In this document: piece by piece, positions 1 through 7,482 of the stretch | Layout of the letters: every line of letters begins with the position of its first letter | How positions within the stretch are numbered: the stretch's first letter is position 1 | NCBI GenBank assembly: GCA_041649275.1 | Contig: JBAZNL010000002.1 | Location: forward strand, 1-64,000 | Direction: 5' to 3' | From: Candidatus Izemoplasmatales bacterium | Lineage (GTDB): Bacteria; Bacillota_I; Bacilli_A; Izemoplasmatales; Hujiaoplasmataceae | DNA: 64,000 nt | Program-made: the position numbers and the translations under genes | The notes under the pieces: model-generated | What the model saw: only the letters and a program-made list of their open reading frames with translations | What the model was told of the DNA's origin: nothing | Database searches by the model: none

Positions 1-131
1 GCCGCCACAACGTCAAGGTCCAGACGGCCAAGCCGCTCAACCGCGAGCATTGGAACAACTCCCTCGAACTGCTCCAGCGGAGCTATCCCGACTTCCGCTT
101 CGTCCGCGCGAGCGTCGCGAACGAGCGCTGA
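1..131 (+). CDS. C-terminal end of an unrecognised protein (partial)
   Basis: An open frame (codons starting at base 3) runs in from the left edge and stops at TGA 129-131. The visible 42 residues end in SYPDFRFVRASVANER and show clean genome-typical codon use, so the frame is very likely real. An intrinsic terminator follows 15 nt later, which fits the end of a transcription unit. No family can be named from this fragment. Confidence 0.6.
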   Translation, partial: RHNVKVQTAKPLNREHWNNSLELLQRSYPDFRFVRASVANER

Positions 132-146
132 TTCCATCCTCCGAAC

Positions 147-172
147 AAGACGGCACTGCCGTCTTTTTTTCT
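147..172 (+). terminator. Intrinsic terminator after the left-edge gene
   Basis: A perfect 8-bp stem AAGACGGC/GCCGTCTT with a 3-nt loop (147-165) runs into a T-rich tract. It separates the partial gene from the cobalamin-regulated unit. Confidence 0.85.
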
Positions 173-183
173 TTCCGTCCGGA

Positions 184-212
184 TTGAATCGGCGGGGCGT
201 TTGTGGTAGAAT
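184..212 (+). promoter_or_regulatory. Promoter of the cobalamin riboswitch operon
   Basis: TTGAAT (184-189), a 17-nt spacer and TAGAAT (207-212). The predicted transcript start near 219 lies just before the first conserved riboswitch helix. Confidence 0.75.
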
Positions 213-218
213 ACGCTT

Positions 219-393
219 GCCGGAAAACACCGGCGACACATCCATGATTGATGACAGGTGCATAACAGGGAACCGGGTGCAATTCCCGGACTGTGCCAGC
301 AACCGTGAGGCGGACGAAGCGCGACGACCATTCCCGCAAGGGGAGAAGGTGCGCGGAAGATGAAACCGAGCCGGGAGACCTACCTGCGTCAAA
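219..393 (+). ncRNA. Cobalamin (B12) riboswitch
   Basis: The leader between the promoter and the first gene carries the hallmarks of the AdoCbl/cobalamin riboswitch class. There is a GGGAA...GGTGCAA.TTCCC core at about 268-288, a CTG.GCCAGCAACCG block at about 290-305, and a 3' closing element with GCCGGGAGACCTACCTGC at about 370-388. Members of this class usually shut off B12 uptake or synthesis genes when cobalamin binds. The expression platform probably hides the AAGGGGAG ribosome-binding site at 403-410, because I see no U-tracted terminator before the first gene; that mechanism is inference. The genes it controls (DUF4430 lipoprotein, ECF S component) fit cobalamin uptake. Confidence 0.88.
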
Positions 394-414
394 ATACATT
401 CCCAAGGGGAGAAC

Positions 415-828
415 ATGAAGAAAGTACTGGGCATCATGCTTTTGACCGTGTCATCGTTTTTGCTCGTCGGCTGTCAGGCCGGCCGCACCACCGCCTCCGG
501 GCTCGGCGTCGTGACCCTCGAGGTCTACGGCGCGGACGACGTGCTCGTCGCGTCCGAAACCGTTCCGTTCTATCAGGGCGACACCCTCCTCGGTCTCGTC
601 CGAGCGACCTTCGAAACCTATTGTGGCGACGCCAATGGAGATCCAGACGCCACCTGTGGTTACGTCTCCTCCTTTGGCGTTTATATCGTCGGCGTCGCCG
701 GGGTGACCGCCGACGACGGAAACGAATACATCGCGTTCTACGTGAACGGCGAGTACGCCAACTCCGGCATCGACTCGACCGCGATCACGGACGGCGCCGT
801 CTATGCCTTCAAGCTCGAGACCTTCTAG
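415..828 (+). CDS. DUF4430 (transcobalamin-C-like) lipoprotein, probable cobalamin-binding
   Basis: A 137-residue protein with a lipoprotein signal: MKK start, hydrophobic stretch, lipobox LVGC with the acylated cysteine at residue 20. The rest (about 30-137) matches the DUF4430 fold, related to the C-terminal beta domain of transcobalamin and intrinsic factor. The visible features are SETVPFYQGDTLLGLV, a SFGVYIVGVAG stretch, FYVNGEYANSGIDSTAI and a terminal AYAFKLETF-like strand. It should sit on the outer face of the membrane. The start at 415 is set by AAGGGGAG 5 nt upstream. It is the first gene after a B12 riboswitch and overlaps an ECF S-component gene by 26 bp, so a role in capturing cobalamin for that transporter is a strong inference; ligand binding is not shown by the sequence. 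Confidence 0.82.
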   Translation: MKKVLGIMLLTVSSFLLVGCQAGRTTASGLGVVTLEVYGADDVLVASETVPFYQGDTLLGLVRATFETYCGDANGDPDATCGYVSSFGVYIVGVAGVTADDGNEYIAFYVNGEYANSGIDSTAITDGAVYAFKLETF

Positions 829-1345
829 GGCTCCCCGGATCGCCGTCCGCGAGGCGACGCTTTCGGCGATGCTGCTCGCGATCCTCTTCGTCCAGGAACA
901 ACTGCTCGCCTTCGACATCAACGTCCAACTGACGGTCCTGCTGATCGCCGTCTACGCGGCGATCCTGCCTTCGGCGCTCCTCTATCCCGTGATTCTGGGC
1001 TACGTGTTGCTCGACAACCTCTTCATGGGGTCGTTCAATCTGCTCTACACGCCGGCGATGCTCGCCGCGTGGCTTTTGTTCGCAGTCGTGATGCGCGCCC
1101 TCCGAAAGGGCGCCCTCTGGAAGAAGACCCTCGCAGCGACCCTGTTCGGATTCGTCTACGGATGGTTCTTCGCGATTCCCTTCGCGATCACGTTCGGCTT
1201 CGATCGGCTCTGGCCGTACCTTGTCGCCGACTTCTTCCCGGCCGAGGTCACGATGGCCGCCGTTGGGCTCACGACCGTCCTCTTTCTCTACGAACCGCTC
1301 CGAAGACTGCTTTCGACGCTCTACAAGGGCGAACGCGACACCTGA
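803..1345 (+). CDS. ECF transporter S component (probably cobalamin-specific)
   Basis: A 180-residue, very hydrophobic protein with about six membrane segments (REATLSAMLLAILFVQEQLL, then segments near residues 45-75, 78-100, 110-135 and 150-165). The layout is typical of the substrate-binding S subunit of energy-coupling factor transporters. Such proteins need the shared EcfA/A'/T module, which is not in this window. The start at 803 overlaps the upstream lipoprotein gene; the next in-frame ATG (869) would cut into the first helix. Placement in a B12-riboswitch operon makes cobalamin, or a corrinoid precursor, the likely substrate. The exact subfamily cannot be fixed by eye. Confidence 0.78.
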   Translation: MPSSSRPSRAPRIAVREATLSAMLLAILFVQEQLLAFDINVQLTVLLIAVYAAILPSALLYPVILGYVLLDNLFMGSFNLLYTPAMLAAWLLFAVVMRALRKGALWKKTLAATLFGFVYGWFFAIPFAITFGFDRLWPYLVADFFPAEVTMAAVGLTTVLFLYEPLRRLLSTLYKGERDT

Positions 1346-1354
1346 AGGAGACCC

Positions 1355-2149
1355 ATGGCCAAGATCGACGTCCTCACGATCCGGATCCCGGCGCTCTCCC
1401 GGGACAAGACCATCCGCGTGCTCGTCCCCGACGGGTTGTCCGCGGACGAACGCCGTCCCGTTCTCTACATGCACGACGGCCACAACCTGTTCGACGCCTC
1501 GACGAGCGCCTATGGCGCATCGTGGAACGTCCACCGCGCGATCGCGGACGCCGCCCGGCGCGGACTTCGCGTCCCCTTCGTCGTCGGGATCGACTGTCCG
1601 AGCCCGAAGCGCTTTGACGAGTATTCCCCGTGGGTCCAGCCCGACATGGAATCCTTCATCCCCGGTCTCGGCCGCGCCTCCTTCGGGGGCGAGGGCGACG
1701 CCTACGTCGACTGGATCGCGGACGTCCTCAAGGCGACCGTCGACAAGCGGTATCCGACCTTTCCCGATTCAACCTGGATCGCCGGATCGTCGATGGGCGG
1801 GCTGATCTCGCTCCATGCGGCGTGCCGCCGTCCGGAGACCTTCCGCAAGGTCGGGGCCTTCTCCCCCGCGGTCTGGTTCGCCCGCGAACCGCTGCTCGCG
1901 GAATTGTCCGCCGCGTTTCCCCATCCGGCGTCCTGCTACGTCGACATCGGCACCGCCGAGTCGTCCGACGGTGGGAATCCCGCCTTTCCGGCGCTCTATC
2001 TCGACGGCGCCCGCGCCATCCGCGACGCGCTCGAACGGCGCGGGATCGCCGATCTCCGCTACGTCGAGGAGGAAGGCGCCCCGCACCACGAATCCGCATG
2101 GGAGCGGCGCTTCCCCGGGTTTCTCGACTGGCTCATTCTTCATGAATGA
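1355..2149 (+). CDS. Alpha/beta-hydrolase esterase (esterase D/YbbA-like)
   Basis: 264 residues of the putative-esterase family. There is an LYMHDGHNLFD strand-loop near residue 30, a nucleophile elbow WIAGSSMGGLISLHAA (Ser about 147), and a C-terminal ...GAPHHESAWERRFPGFLDWL motif supplying the catalytic His. No signal peptide, so it is cytoplasmic. AAGGAG lies 6 nt before ATG 1355, and the gene begins 9 nt after the ECF S component, so it is very probably the third gene of the riboswitch operon. What an esterase does in a corrinoid uptake unit is unknown. Candidates are a corrinoid side-chain or siderophore-type ester, or simple read-through of an unrelated gene. Confidence 0.8.
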   Translation: MAKIDVLTIRIPALSRDKTIRVLVPDGLSADERRPVLYMHDGHNLFDASTSAYGASWNVHRAIADAARRGLRVPFVVGIDCPSPKRFDEYSPWVQPDMESFIPGLGRASFGGEGDAYVDWIADVLKATVDKRYPTFPDSTWIAGSSMGGLISLHAACRRPETFRKVGAFSPAVWFAREPLLAELSAAFPHPASCYVDIGTAESSDGGNPAFPALYLDGARAIRDALERRGIADLRYVEEEGAPHHESAWERRFPGFLDWLILHE

Positions 2150-2172
2150 AGACGTCTTCGGCCGTCTTTTCC
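2149..2172 (+). terminator. Probable intrinsic terminator
   Basis: AAGACG and CGTCTTTT arms around an 8-nt loop directly after the esterase stop codon. It is short but sits where an end is expected, just before the ferritin promoter. Confidence 0.55.
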
Positions 2173-2226
2173 ATTCTTGCCTGGGAGTCGCCGGGCGTCC
2201 GGCTGGCGAAAACCGCCCATCCATGG

Positions 2227-2232
2227 TATAAT
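2227..2232 (+). promoter_or_regulatory. Ferritin promoter (-10 box)
   Basis: Perfect TATAAT; the -35 region (about 2204-2209) is poor. The leader is about 25 nt and ends in AAGGAG ahead of ATG 2264. Confidence 0.6.
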
Positions 2233-2263
2233 GGAAACACGAAACCAAGAAAGGAGACAAACA

Positions 2264-2761
2264 ATGAAACTCAACCAAAACGTCGTGAAACTGATCAACG
2301 AACAGGTGAACAAGGAACTCTTCTCGTCGTATCTCTACGTCGACATCGCCAACCATTACCGGAACCTCGGCTTCGAGGGCTTCGCCGCCTGGTTCGACAT
2401 CCAGGCCAAGGAGGAACTCGAGCACGCGTTCAAGTTCATGCATTACCTTCAAGGCAACGGCGAGGCCGTCGTCCTCGACGCGATCGCCAAGCCGACGAAG
2501 GATTATCCGACGCTGCGCGACCCGCTCGTCGAATCGCTCCGCCACGAGGAATTCGTGACCGCTTCGATCGACGCCATCTACGCCGCCGCCCAGGCCGTGA
2601 AGGACTTCCGCACGCAGGAGTTCCTCCACTGGTTCATCAAGGAACAGGCCGAAGAGGAGAAGAACGCGAACGACAACCTGCTCGCCTACGACAACTACGG
2701 CGGCGACCGCCGCACGTTCCTCATGCTCGACAAGAAGCTCGGCAAGCGCGAGGAAGACTAA
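2264..2761 (+). CDS. ftnA: Ferritin (non-haem, FtnA type)
   Basis: 165 residues forming the four-helix ferritin fold. Ferroxidase ligands are visible: Glu18 with Tyr25 in the first helix (NEQVNKELFSSYLY), the ExxH pair in KEELEHAFKF (about 50-54), and later Glu residues in KEQAEEEKNANDNL. It oxidises Fe(II) and stores iron in a cytoplasmic 24-mer. The start at 2264 is chosen because AAGGAG lies 7 nt upstream and an upstream in-frame ATG would precede the mRNA start predicted from the TATAAT at 2227. The gene stands alone between two terminators. Confidence 0.95.
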   Translation: MKLNQNVVKLINEQVNKELFSSYLYVDIANHYRNLGFEGFAAWFDIQAKEELEHAFKFMHYLQGNGEAVVLDAIAKPTKDYPTLRDPLVESLRHEEFVTASIDAIYAAAQAVKDFRTQEFLHWFIKEQAEEEKNANDNLLAYDNYGGDRRTFLMLDKKLGKREED

Positions 2762-2767
2762 GGCATC

Positions 2768-2801
2768 AAAAAAGCGGTTCCGCGAGGAATCGCTTTTTTT
2801 T
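2768..2801 (+). terminator. Bidirectional terminator between ftnA and clpB
   Basis: AAAAGCGGTTCC/GGAATCGCTTTT stem with a GCGA loop, flanked by A and T runs. It serves ferritin on the plus strand and clpB on the minus strand, whose stop codon abuts it. Confidence 0.88.
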
Positions 2802-4921
2802 CACTTCCGGACGATCGTGAGGCCGTCGCCCCGGACTTCAAGGGCGTAATAGACGTTCGGCTGGATCGACCCCTCGACGATCGCGCGGGCGACGTAGGTC
2901 TCGACGTGGCGCTGGATGTAGCGCTTGAGTGGCCTTGCGCCGTAGTCGGGGTCGTAGGCTTCGTCGAGAATCCTCTTCTTGAGTTCCTCGCTCCAGGACA
3001 TCCGTACGTTCTGACCGGCGAGACGCTTCCCGAGGTCGTCGAGCATCTTCTCGACGATCAGGGTCTGGGATTCACGCGAGAGCGGGCGGAAGACGACGAT
3101 CTCGTCGATGCGATTCAGGAATTCCGGCTTGAACTGCCGCCGGACGAGCGTCTGGACCTCGGCTGTGCCGTGGTCGGGATCGCGGATCAGAAATTCGCTG
3201 CCGAGGTTTGAGGTCATGATGATGACGGTGTTCTTGAAGTCGACGGTGCGTCCCTGGTTGTCGGTGAGGCGGCCGTCGTCGAGGATCTGGAGGAGGACGT
3301 TCATGACCTGCGGATGGGCCTTCTCGATCTCGTCGAAGAGGACGATCGAGTAGGGTTTGCGGCGAACCGCCTCGGTCAGCTGGCCGCCCTCGTCGTAACC
3401 GACGTATCCGGGCGGGGCGCCGATCAGGCGGGCGACGGAATGGGGCTCCATGTATTCGCTCATGTCGATGCGGACGATGTGGGTTTCGGAGGCGAAGAGC
3501 TGTTCGGCGAGCGAACGTGCCACCTCCGTCTTCCCGACGCCGGTCGGGCCGAGGAACATGAACGAGCCGATCGGGCGGTACGTGTCCTTGATTCCGGCGC
3601 GCTGGCGGATGATCGCGTCGGCGACGAGGTCGATCGCCTCGTCCTGGCCGATGACACGCCGTCGCAGGGCGTCGGCGAGACCGAGGAGCTTGTCGCGGTC
3701 GCCCTGCATCAGCTTGGCGACCGGGATCTGGGTCCACTTCGAGACGATCTCGGCGATCGCATCCTCGCCCACGACCTCGCTCACGAGTCGGTCGGCGTCG
3801 TGCTTCGAGGCTTCCGCGATCTCCTTTTCGATGGCGGGGATCTTCGAATACTGGAGTTCGGCCGCCTTCGAGTAGTCGGAACGGTTGAAGGCGTTCGTGA
3901 GCTCGACGCGGAGCCGCTCGAGTTCGGCCTTCTTGGCCTTGGTCCGCTCGAGCTGGCCCTTTTCCCGCTCCCAGCGGGTCTTGAGGGCGTCCTCGTCGCG
4001 GCGCAGGCCCTCGAGTTCGGCCTTCAGTCGGACGAGCCGTTCCTTCGTGACCGGGTCGGACTCCTTGTCGAGGGCGCGCTTCTCGATTTCGAGCTGCATG
4101 ATGCGACGGGTAATGCCGTCGAGTTCCGCCGGCATCGAGTCGATCTCCATGCGCGTCGAGGCGCAGGCCTCGTCGATCAGGTCGATCGCCTTGTCCGGCA
4201 GGAAGCGGTCGGAGATGTAGCGCTGCGACAGAGTGGCGGCGGCGATGATCGCGGCGTCGTTGATGTGGACGCCATGGAACGCCTCGAAGCGGTCCTTGAG
4301 GCCACGCAGGATCGAGATCGTGTCCTCCACCGACGGTTCGTCGATCTGGACCTTCTGGAAGCGGCGCTCAAGGGCGTTGTCCTTCTCGATGTACTTGCGG
4401 TACTCGTTCAGCGTCGTCGCGCCGATGCAGTGGAGCTCGCCGCGGGCGAGCATCGGCTTCAGCATGTTCCCGGCATCCATCGCGCCTTCGGTGCGTCCGG
4501 CGCCGACGATCATGTGGATCTCGTCGATGAAGAGGATGATCTCGCCCTCGGAGGCCTTGATCTTGTCGAGGACCGCCTTGAGGCGCTCCTCGAACTCGCC
4601 GCGGTACTTCGCTCCGGCGAGCAGGCTGGCGATATCGAGTTCGTAGATCGTCTTGTTCTGGAGACCGAGGGGGACGTCCTTGTCGACGATGCGGCGGGCG
4701 AGGCCTTCGACGATCGCCGTCTTCCCGACCCCCGGCTCACCGATCAGGACGGGATTATTCTTGGTCTTGCGCGAGAGGATCTTGACGATCCGGCGGATCT
4801 CCTCCTCGCGGCCGATGACCGGATCGACCTTCCCGCTCTTGACCTGCGTGATGATGTTCCGACCGTACTTCTCGAGGACATTCTGGTCGTTCTGGGGATT
4901 CTCGTATTCCTGTTGCTGCAT
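2801..4921 (-). CDS. clpB: ClpB disaggregase lacking the N-terminal domain
   Basis: 706 residues against about 860 in typical ClpB. The protein starts almost directly at AAA-1; the usual 140-residue N domain is absent. Present in order are Walker A GEPGVGKT (61-68), Walker B ILFIDEIH, a middle coiled-coil domain (about residues 260-385), a second Walker A GPTGVGKT, Walker B IVLFDEIEKAH and the C-terminal small domain. The middle domain marks it as ClpB rather than ClpC/ClpA, and no ClpP-binding loop was recognised. With DnaK it rescues aggregated proteins. The start is supported by GGGAG upstream of the ATG. A CIRCE operator overlaps its promoter, so it is very likely under HrcA control. N-domain loss resembles Mycoplasma ClpB. 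Confidence 0.95.
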   Translation of the reverse strand: MQQQEYENPQNDQNVLEKYGRNIITQVKSGKVDPVIGREEEIRRIVKILSRKTKNNPVLIGEPGVGKTAIVEGLARRIVDKDVPLGLQNKTIYELDIASLLAGAKYRGEFEERLKAVLDKIKASEGEIILFIDEIHMIVGAGRTEGAMDAGNMLKPMLARGELHCIGATTLNEYRKYIEKDNALERRFQKVQIDEPSVEDTISILRGLKDRFEAFHGVHINDAAIIAAATLSQRYISDRFLPDKAIDLIDEACASTRMEIDSMPAELDGITRRIMQLEIEKRALDKESDPVTKERLVRLKAELEGLRRDEDALKTRWEREKGQLERTKAKKAELERLRVELTNAFNRSDYSKAAELQYSKIPAIEKEIAEASKHDADRLVSEVVGEDAIAEIVSKWTQIPVAKLMQGDRDKLLGLADALRRRVIGQDEAIDLVADAIIRQRAGIKDTYRPIGSFMFLGPTGVGKTEVARSLAEQLFASETHIVRIDMSEYMEPHSVARLIGAPPGYVGYDEGGQLTEAVRRKPYSIVLFDEIEKAHPQVMNVLLQILDDGRLTDNQGRTVDFKNTVIIMTSNLGSEFLIRDPDHGTAEVQTLVRRQFKPEFLNRIDEIVVFRPLSRESQTLIVEKMLDDLGKRLAGQNVRMSWSEELKKRILDEAYDPDYGARPLKRYIQRHVETYVARAIVEGSIQPNVYYALEVRGDGLTIVRK

Positions 4922-4951
4922 GGTATCACTCCCATTTTCTTTCTCGCATCC

Positions 4952-4980
4952 ATTATACGCCCATTTGTTAGCACTGTCAA
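4952..4980 (-). promoter_or_regulatory. clpB promoter (consensus)
   Basis: On the minus strand TTGACA (4980-4975), a 17-nt spacer and TATAAT (4957-4952), a perfect sigma-A promoter. Confidence 0.9.
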
Positions 4981-4994
4981 TAGAAGAGTGCTAA
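4968..4994. promoter_or_regulatory. CIRCE operator (HrcA site) at clpB
   Basis: TTAGCACTG, 9 nt, GAGTGCTAA matches the CIRCE consensus TTAGCACTC-N9-GAGTGCTAA at 17 of 18 arm positions. It covers the -35 box of the clpB promoter, so bound HrcA should block polymerase. It is also about 45 bp from the TATAAT of the divergent transporter gene. Confidence 0.93.
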
Positions 4995-5037
4995 CCGTTC
5001 GATCGAGTGAAACTTCCGCGACGGCACGAAAGTCTGC

Positions 5038-5043
5038 TATAAT
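5038..5043 (+). promoter_or_regulatory. -10 box of the EamA transporter gene
   Basis: TATAAT with a poor -35 region. The predicted transcript start (about 5050) is only a few bases before the start codon, so the leader is unusually short. Confidence 0.55.
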
Positions 5044-5055
5044 GGAACGTGGACG

Positions 5056-5949
5056 GTGACACCATTGAAACATCCTTTGCATGTGCTCTACGCTTTCGCT
5101 GCGGCCGCGCTCTACGCGATCGCCGCACCGCTCTCCAAAATGTTGCTTCACGAACTCTCCCCGGCGATGCTCGCCGGTCTCCTCTACCTCGGCGCGGGAG
5201 TCGGGATGTCCGTCGTCGGTCTCTTCCGACGCAATCGCTCAAACATCGCGCGGTTTGCGATAAGCGACCGCGTCTACGTCGTCCTGATGGTCGCACTCGA
5301 CGTCGCCGCCCCGATCCTGCTGCTCGTCGGTCTGAAGACGACGGCAGCGGCGAACGCCTCGCTTCTCAACAATTTCGAGATCGTCGCCACTTCCCTTTTC
5401 GCCTTCTTCTCGTTCGGCGAAAAGATCTCGCGACGGGTCGGAATCGGGATTTTGCTCGTGACCGCCGCGAGCGCGCTACTTGCGTTCGACGAGGGCGGCG
5501 CACTCGCCTTCTCCCCCGGTTCTCTCTTCATCGTCGCCGCGGCGACATGCTGGGGCCTCGAGAACAACTGCACGCGGATGCTCTCGACGAAGGACCCGCT
5601 CCGGGTCGTCGTCGTCAAAGGGTACGGCGCGGGCACCGTCGCGCTCGCAATCGCATTCGTGACGGGCGGTTTCGCTTTCGACGGCGTTTCGATCATCGCC
5701 TCGCTTCTCCTCGGATTCGTCGCATACGGTCTCTCCATCTTCCTCTACGTCACTTCCCAGGCTCACCTCGGCGCCGCCCGTACTGCATCCTACTACGCGA
5801 TCGCGCCCTTCATCGGCGCAGGCCTGTCGATCGTCCTGTTCCGGGAACTCCCTGGATGGATCTTCGGAATCGCACTCGCACTGCTTTTGCTCGGCGCCTG
5901 GTTCGTGTCGTTCGAACCAATGCGAGCCACGCACACCCCCGAATCTTGA
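5056..5949 (+). CDS. EamA/DMT-family transporter
   Basis: About 297 residues with ten hydrophobic segments in two homologous halves, the pattern of the drug/metabolite transporter superfamily (two EamA domains, about 8-135 and 150-285). The second half contains TASYYAIAPFIGAGLSIVLF, a typical EamA stretch. Substrate cannot be predicted; relatives export amino acids, metabolites or drugs. Two starts are possible: GTG 5056 and TTG 5065 (giving MKHPLHVLYAF). The second has a GGACGG element 8 nt before it. The mRNA probably begins near 5050, so initiation is nearly leaderless. It is divergent from clpB. Confidence 0.82.
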   Translation: MTPLKHPLHVLYAFAAAALYAIAAPLSKMLLHELSPAMLAGLLYLGAGVGMSVVGLFRRNRSNIARFAISDRVYVVLMVALDVAAPILLLVGLKTTAAANASLLNNFEIVATSLFAFFSFGEKISRRVGIGILLVTAASALLAFDEGGALAFSPGSLFIVAAATCWGLENNCTRMLSTKDPLRVVVVKGYGAGTVALAIAFVTGGFAFDGVSIIASLLLGFVAYGLSIFLYVTSQAHLGAARTASYYAIAPFIGAGLSIVLFRELPGWIFGIALALLLLGAWFVSFEPMRATHTPES

Positions 5950-5974
5950 CAATCGCGCGGGCGATTGATATAAT
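5946..5974 (+). promoter_or_regulatory. Consensus promoter of the lpd-redox operon
   Basis: TTGACA (5946-5951), a 17-nt spacer and TATAAT (5969-5974). The -35 box overlaps the stop codon of the upstream transporter gene. Confidence 0.88.
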
Positions 5975-5990
5975 GATGTCGATAGAACGG

Positions 5991-6026
5991 AGTTGCAGTC
6001 TGCTTCCATGCAGCTGCGACTTTTTT
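5991..6026 (+). terminator. Terminator-like hairpin in the lpd leader (putative attenuator)
   Basis: AGTTGCAG (5991-5998) pairs with CTGCGACT (6014-6021) with one G-T wobble. Inside it CTGC (6000-6003) pairs with GCAG (6010-6013) around a 6-nt loop; only T5999 is bulged. Six T follow. It starts about 10 nt after the predicted transcript start and ends before the lpd ribosome-binding site, so most transcripts could end here as a roughly 45-nt RNA unless something relieves it. Confidence 0.75.
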
Positions 6027-6044
6027 GAATAAAGGATGGTTCCC

Positions 6045-7448
6045 ATGAGCGAATTCCAAGAACGCGACCTCGTCGTCATCGGCGCCGGTCCCGGCGGTTA
6101 CGTCGCGGCGCTTCTCGCCGCCAAGAAAGGTCTCCGCGTCACTCTCGTCGAACGCCGTTTCGTCGGCGGCACGTGTCTGAACGTCGGATGCATCCCGACG
6201 AAGGCGATCGTCCGCTCGGCGGACGTCTATCAGGAAGCGAAGAACGCCGCGCACTACGGCGTCGGCGCCGAGAACGTCTCCGTCGATTACGCTCGCATCC
6301 GGGCGCGCAAGGACGGGATCGTCAGGACGCTCGTCGACGGCGTCAGCTTCCTGCTCGAAAAGGCGGGCGTCGAAGTCCTCGTCGGATCGGCATCGTTCAC
6401 CGACGCCCGTACCGTCGTCGTCAAGGACGCGGAAGCAACCAGGACGCTCCTCGCCAGACATGTGATCATCGCCACGGGCGCGAAGACCAGACGGCTGCCG
6501 ATCCCTGGATTCGACCTTCCCAAGGTCGTCGATTCAGAGGGAATTCTCGCCATGGAGACGCTCCCGAAGTCGCTCATCGTCGTCGGCGGCGGAATCATCG
6601 GAATCGAATTCGCGTTCGCCTACGCCCGTCTGGGCGTCAAGGTCGACGTCCTCGAGGCGCTTCCCGAGATCCTGCCGATGGCGGACCGGGACGCGGTCTC
6701 GCGACTTCTCCGGTTCGCGAAACAGGCCCGCATCGGCGTCGAGACCGCGGTCCGGATCGTCACCGCGGAAACCGCCGGAGACGGCGTCGCCATCCGTTAC
6801 CGCAAGGACGACGTCGAGAAGACGCTTTCGGCCGACCTCGTGCTGTCGGCCGTGGGACGCGTTCCCGAACTTTCCGGACTCGGACTCGAGAATACCGGCG
6901 TCGCGCTCTCGCAAAACGGCGGGATCGCCGTCGACGAACGGATGCGGACGAACATACCGGGAATCCACGCGATCGGCGACGTCACGAATCTCGTCCAGCT
7001 CGCCCATGTGGCCAGCCGCCAGGCCGCGGTCGCCGTCGAAGACATCCTCGGGATCCCGACGGTGATGGACTACCGCTTCGTGCCTTCGGTCCTCTACACC
7101 ACCCCGACCGTCGCCTGGGTCGGCATGTCCGAGGCGGAACTGAACCGTCGCGGTATTCCCTTTCGCGTCACGAAGTCGCCGTTCTCGGCGAACGGACGCG
7201 CCCTCATCCTGAACCAGCCGCTCGGGTTCGTCAAGCTGATCAGAGACGAACGCACCGGTGCGCTCGTCGGCGCGACGATTCTCGGCGACGGCGCCGACGA
7301 ACTGATCGCGACGATCACCGTGGCGATGCAGAACGGCGTGACCGCCGAAGCCCTCGAAGCCACGATCTTCGCCCATCCCACCGTTTCCGAAACGATCCGC
7401 GAGGCCGCCGCCGGCGTTCTCGGCGGCGCGATCCACTATACCGAATGA
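6045..7448 (+). CDS. lpdA: Dihydrolipoamide dehydrogenase-type FAD disulfide reductase
   Basis: 467 residues. FAD-binding GAGPGG (13-18), redox-active pair GGTCLNVGC (Cys44, Cys49), NAD-binding GGGIIGIEFA, second FAD motif HAIGDVT, and the C-terminal HPTVSE with the catalytic His-Glu dyad. All residues for a working E3-type enzyme are present, and there is no lipoyl domain. The start is ATG 6045: AAAGGATGG sits 6 nt upstream, and the earlier in-frame ATG at 6036 is part of that ribosome-binding site. No pyruvate or oxoacid dehydrogenase genes lie nearby. The next genes handle cysteine sulfur and thiol redox, so the real disulfide substrate may not be lipoamide of a classic complex. Confidence 0.9.
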   Translation: MSEFQERDLVVIGAGPGGYVAALLAAKKGLRVTLVERRFVGGTCLNVGCIPTKAIVRSADVYQEAKNAAHYGVGAENVSVDYARIRARKDGIVRTLVDGVSFLLEKAGVEVLVGSASFTDARTVVVKDAEATRTLLARHVIIATGAKTRRLPIPGFDLPKVVDSEGILAMETLPKSLIVVGGGIIGIEFAFAYARLGVKVDVLEALPEILPMADRDAVSRLLRFAKQARIGVETAVRIVTAETAGDGVAIRYRKDDVEKTLSADLVLSAVGRVPELSGLGLENTGVALSQNGGIAVDERMRTNIPGIHAIGDVTNLVQLAHVASRQAAVAVEDILGIPTVMDYRFVPSVLYTTPTVAWVGMSEAELNRRGIPFRVTKSPFSANGRALILNQPLGFVKLIRDERTGALVGATILGDGADELIATITVAMQNGVTAEALEATIFAHPTVSETIREAAAGVLGGAIHYTE

Positions 7449-7482
7449 CGTCTGATTCCTCAAGCGAAGGGAAGCGACAAGC

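Noticed and set aside
37..405. Minus-strand frame across the riboswitch
   Set aside because: It crosses a promoter, a terminator and conserved riboswitch structure, and its residues are low-complexity Arg/Ser typical of antisense frames in GC-rich DNA.
2149..2263. Iron-responsive (Fur-type) operator at ferritin
   Set aside because: No 19-bp AT-rich inverted repeat resembling a Fur box was found around the TATAAT at 2227.
3314..5059. Long plus-strand frame (581 residues) opposite clpB
   Set aside because: It mirrors clpB, whose protein is fully recognisable, and it also runs through the CIRCE operator and the clpB promoter. The product is an Asp/Leu/Val-rich shadow with no domains.
6036..6044. 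Earlier ATG for lpdA
   Set aside because: The ATG at 6036 is part of the AAAGGATGG ribosome-binding site of ATG 6045.
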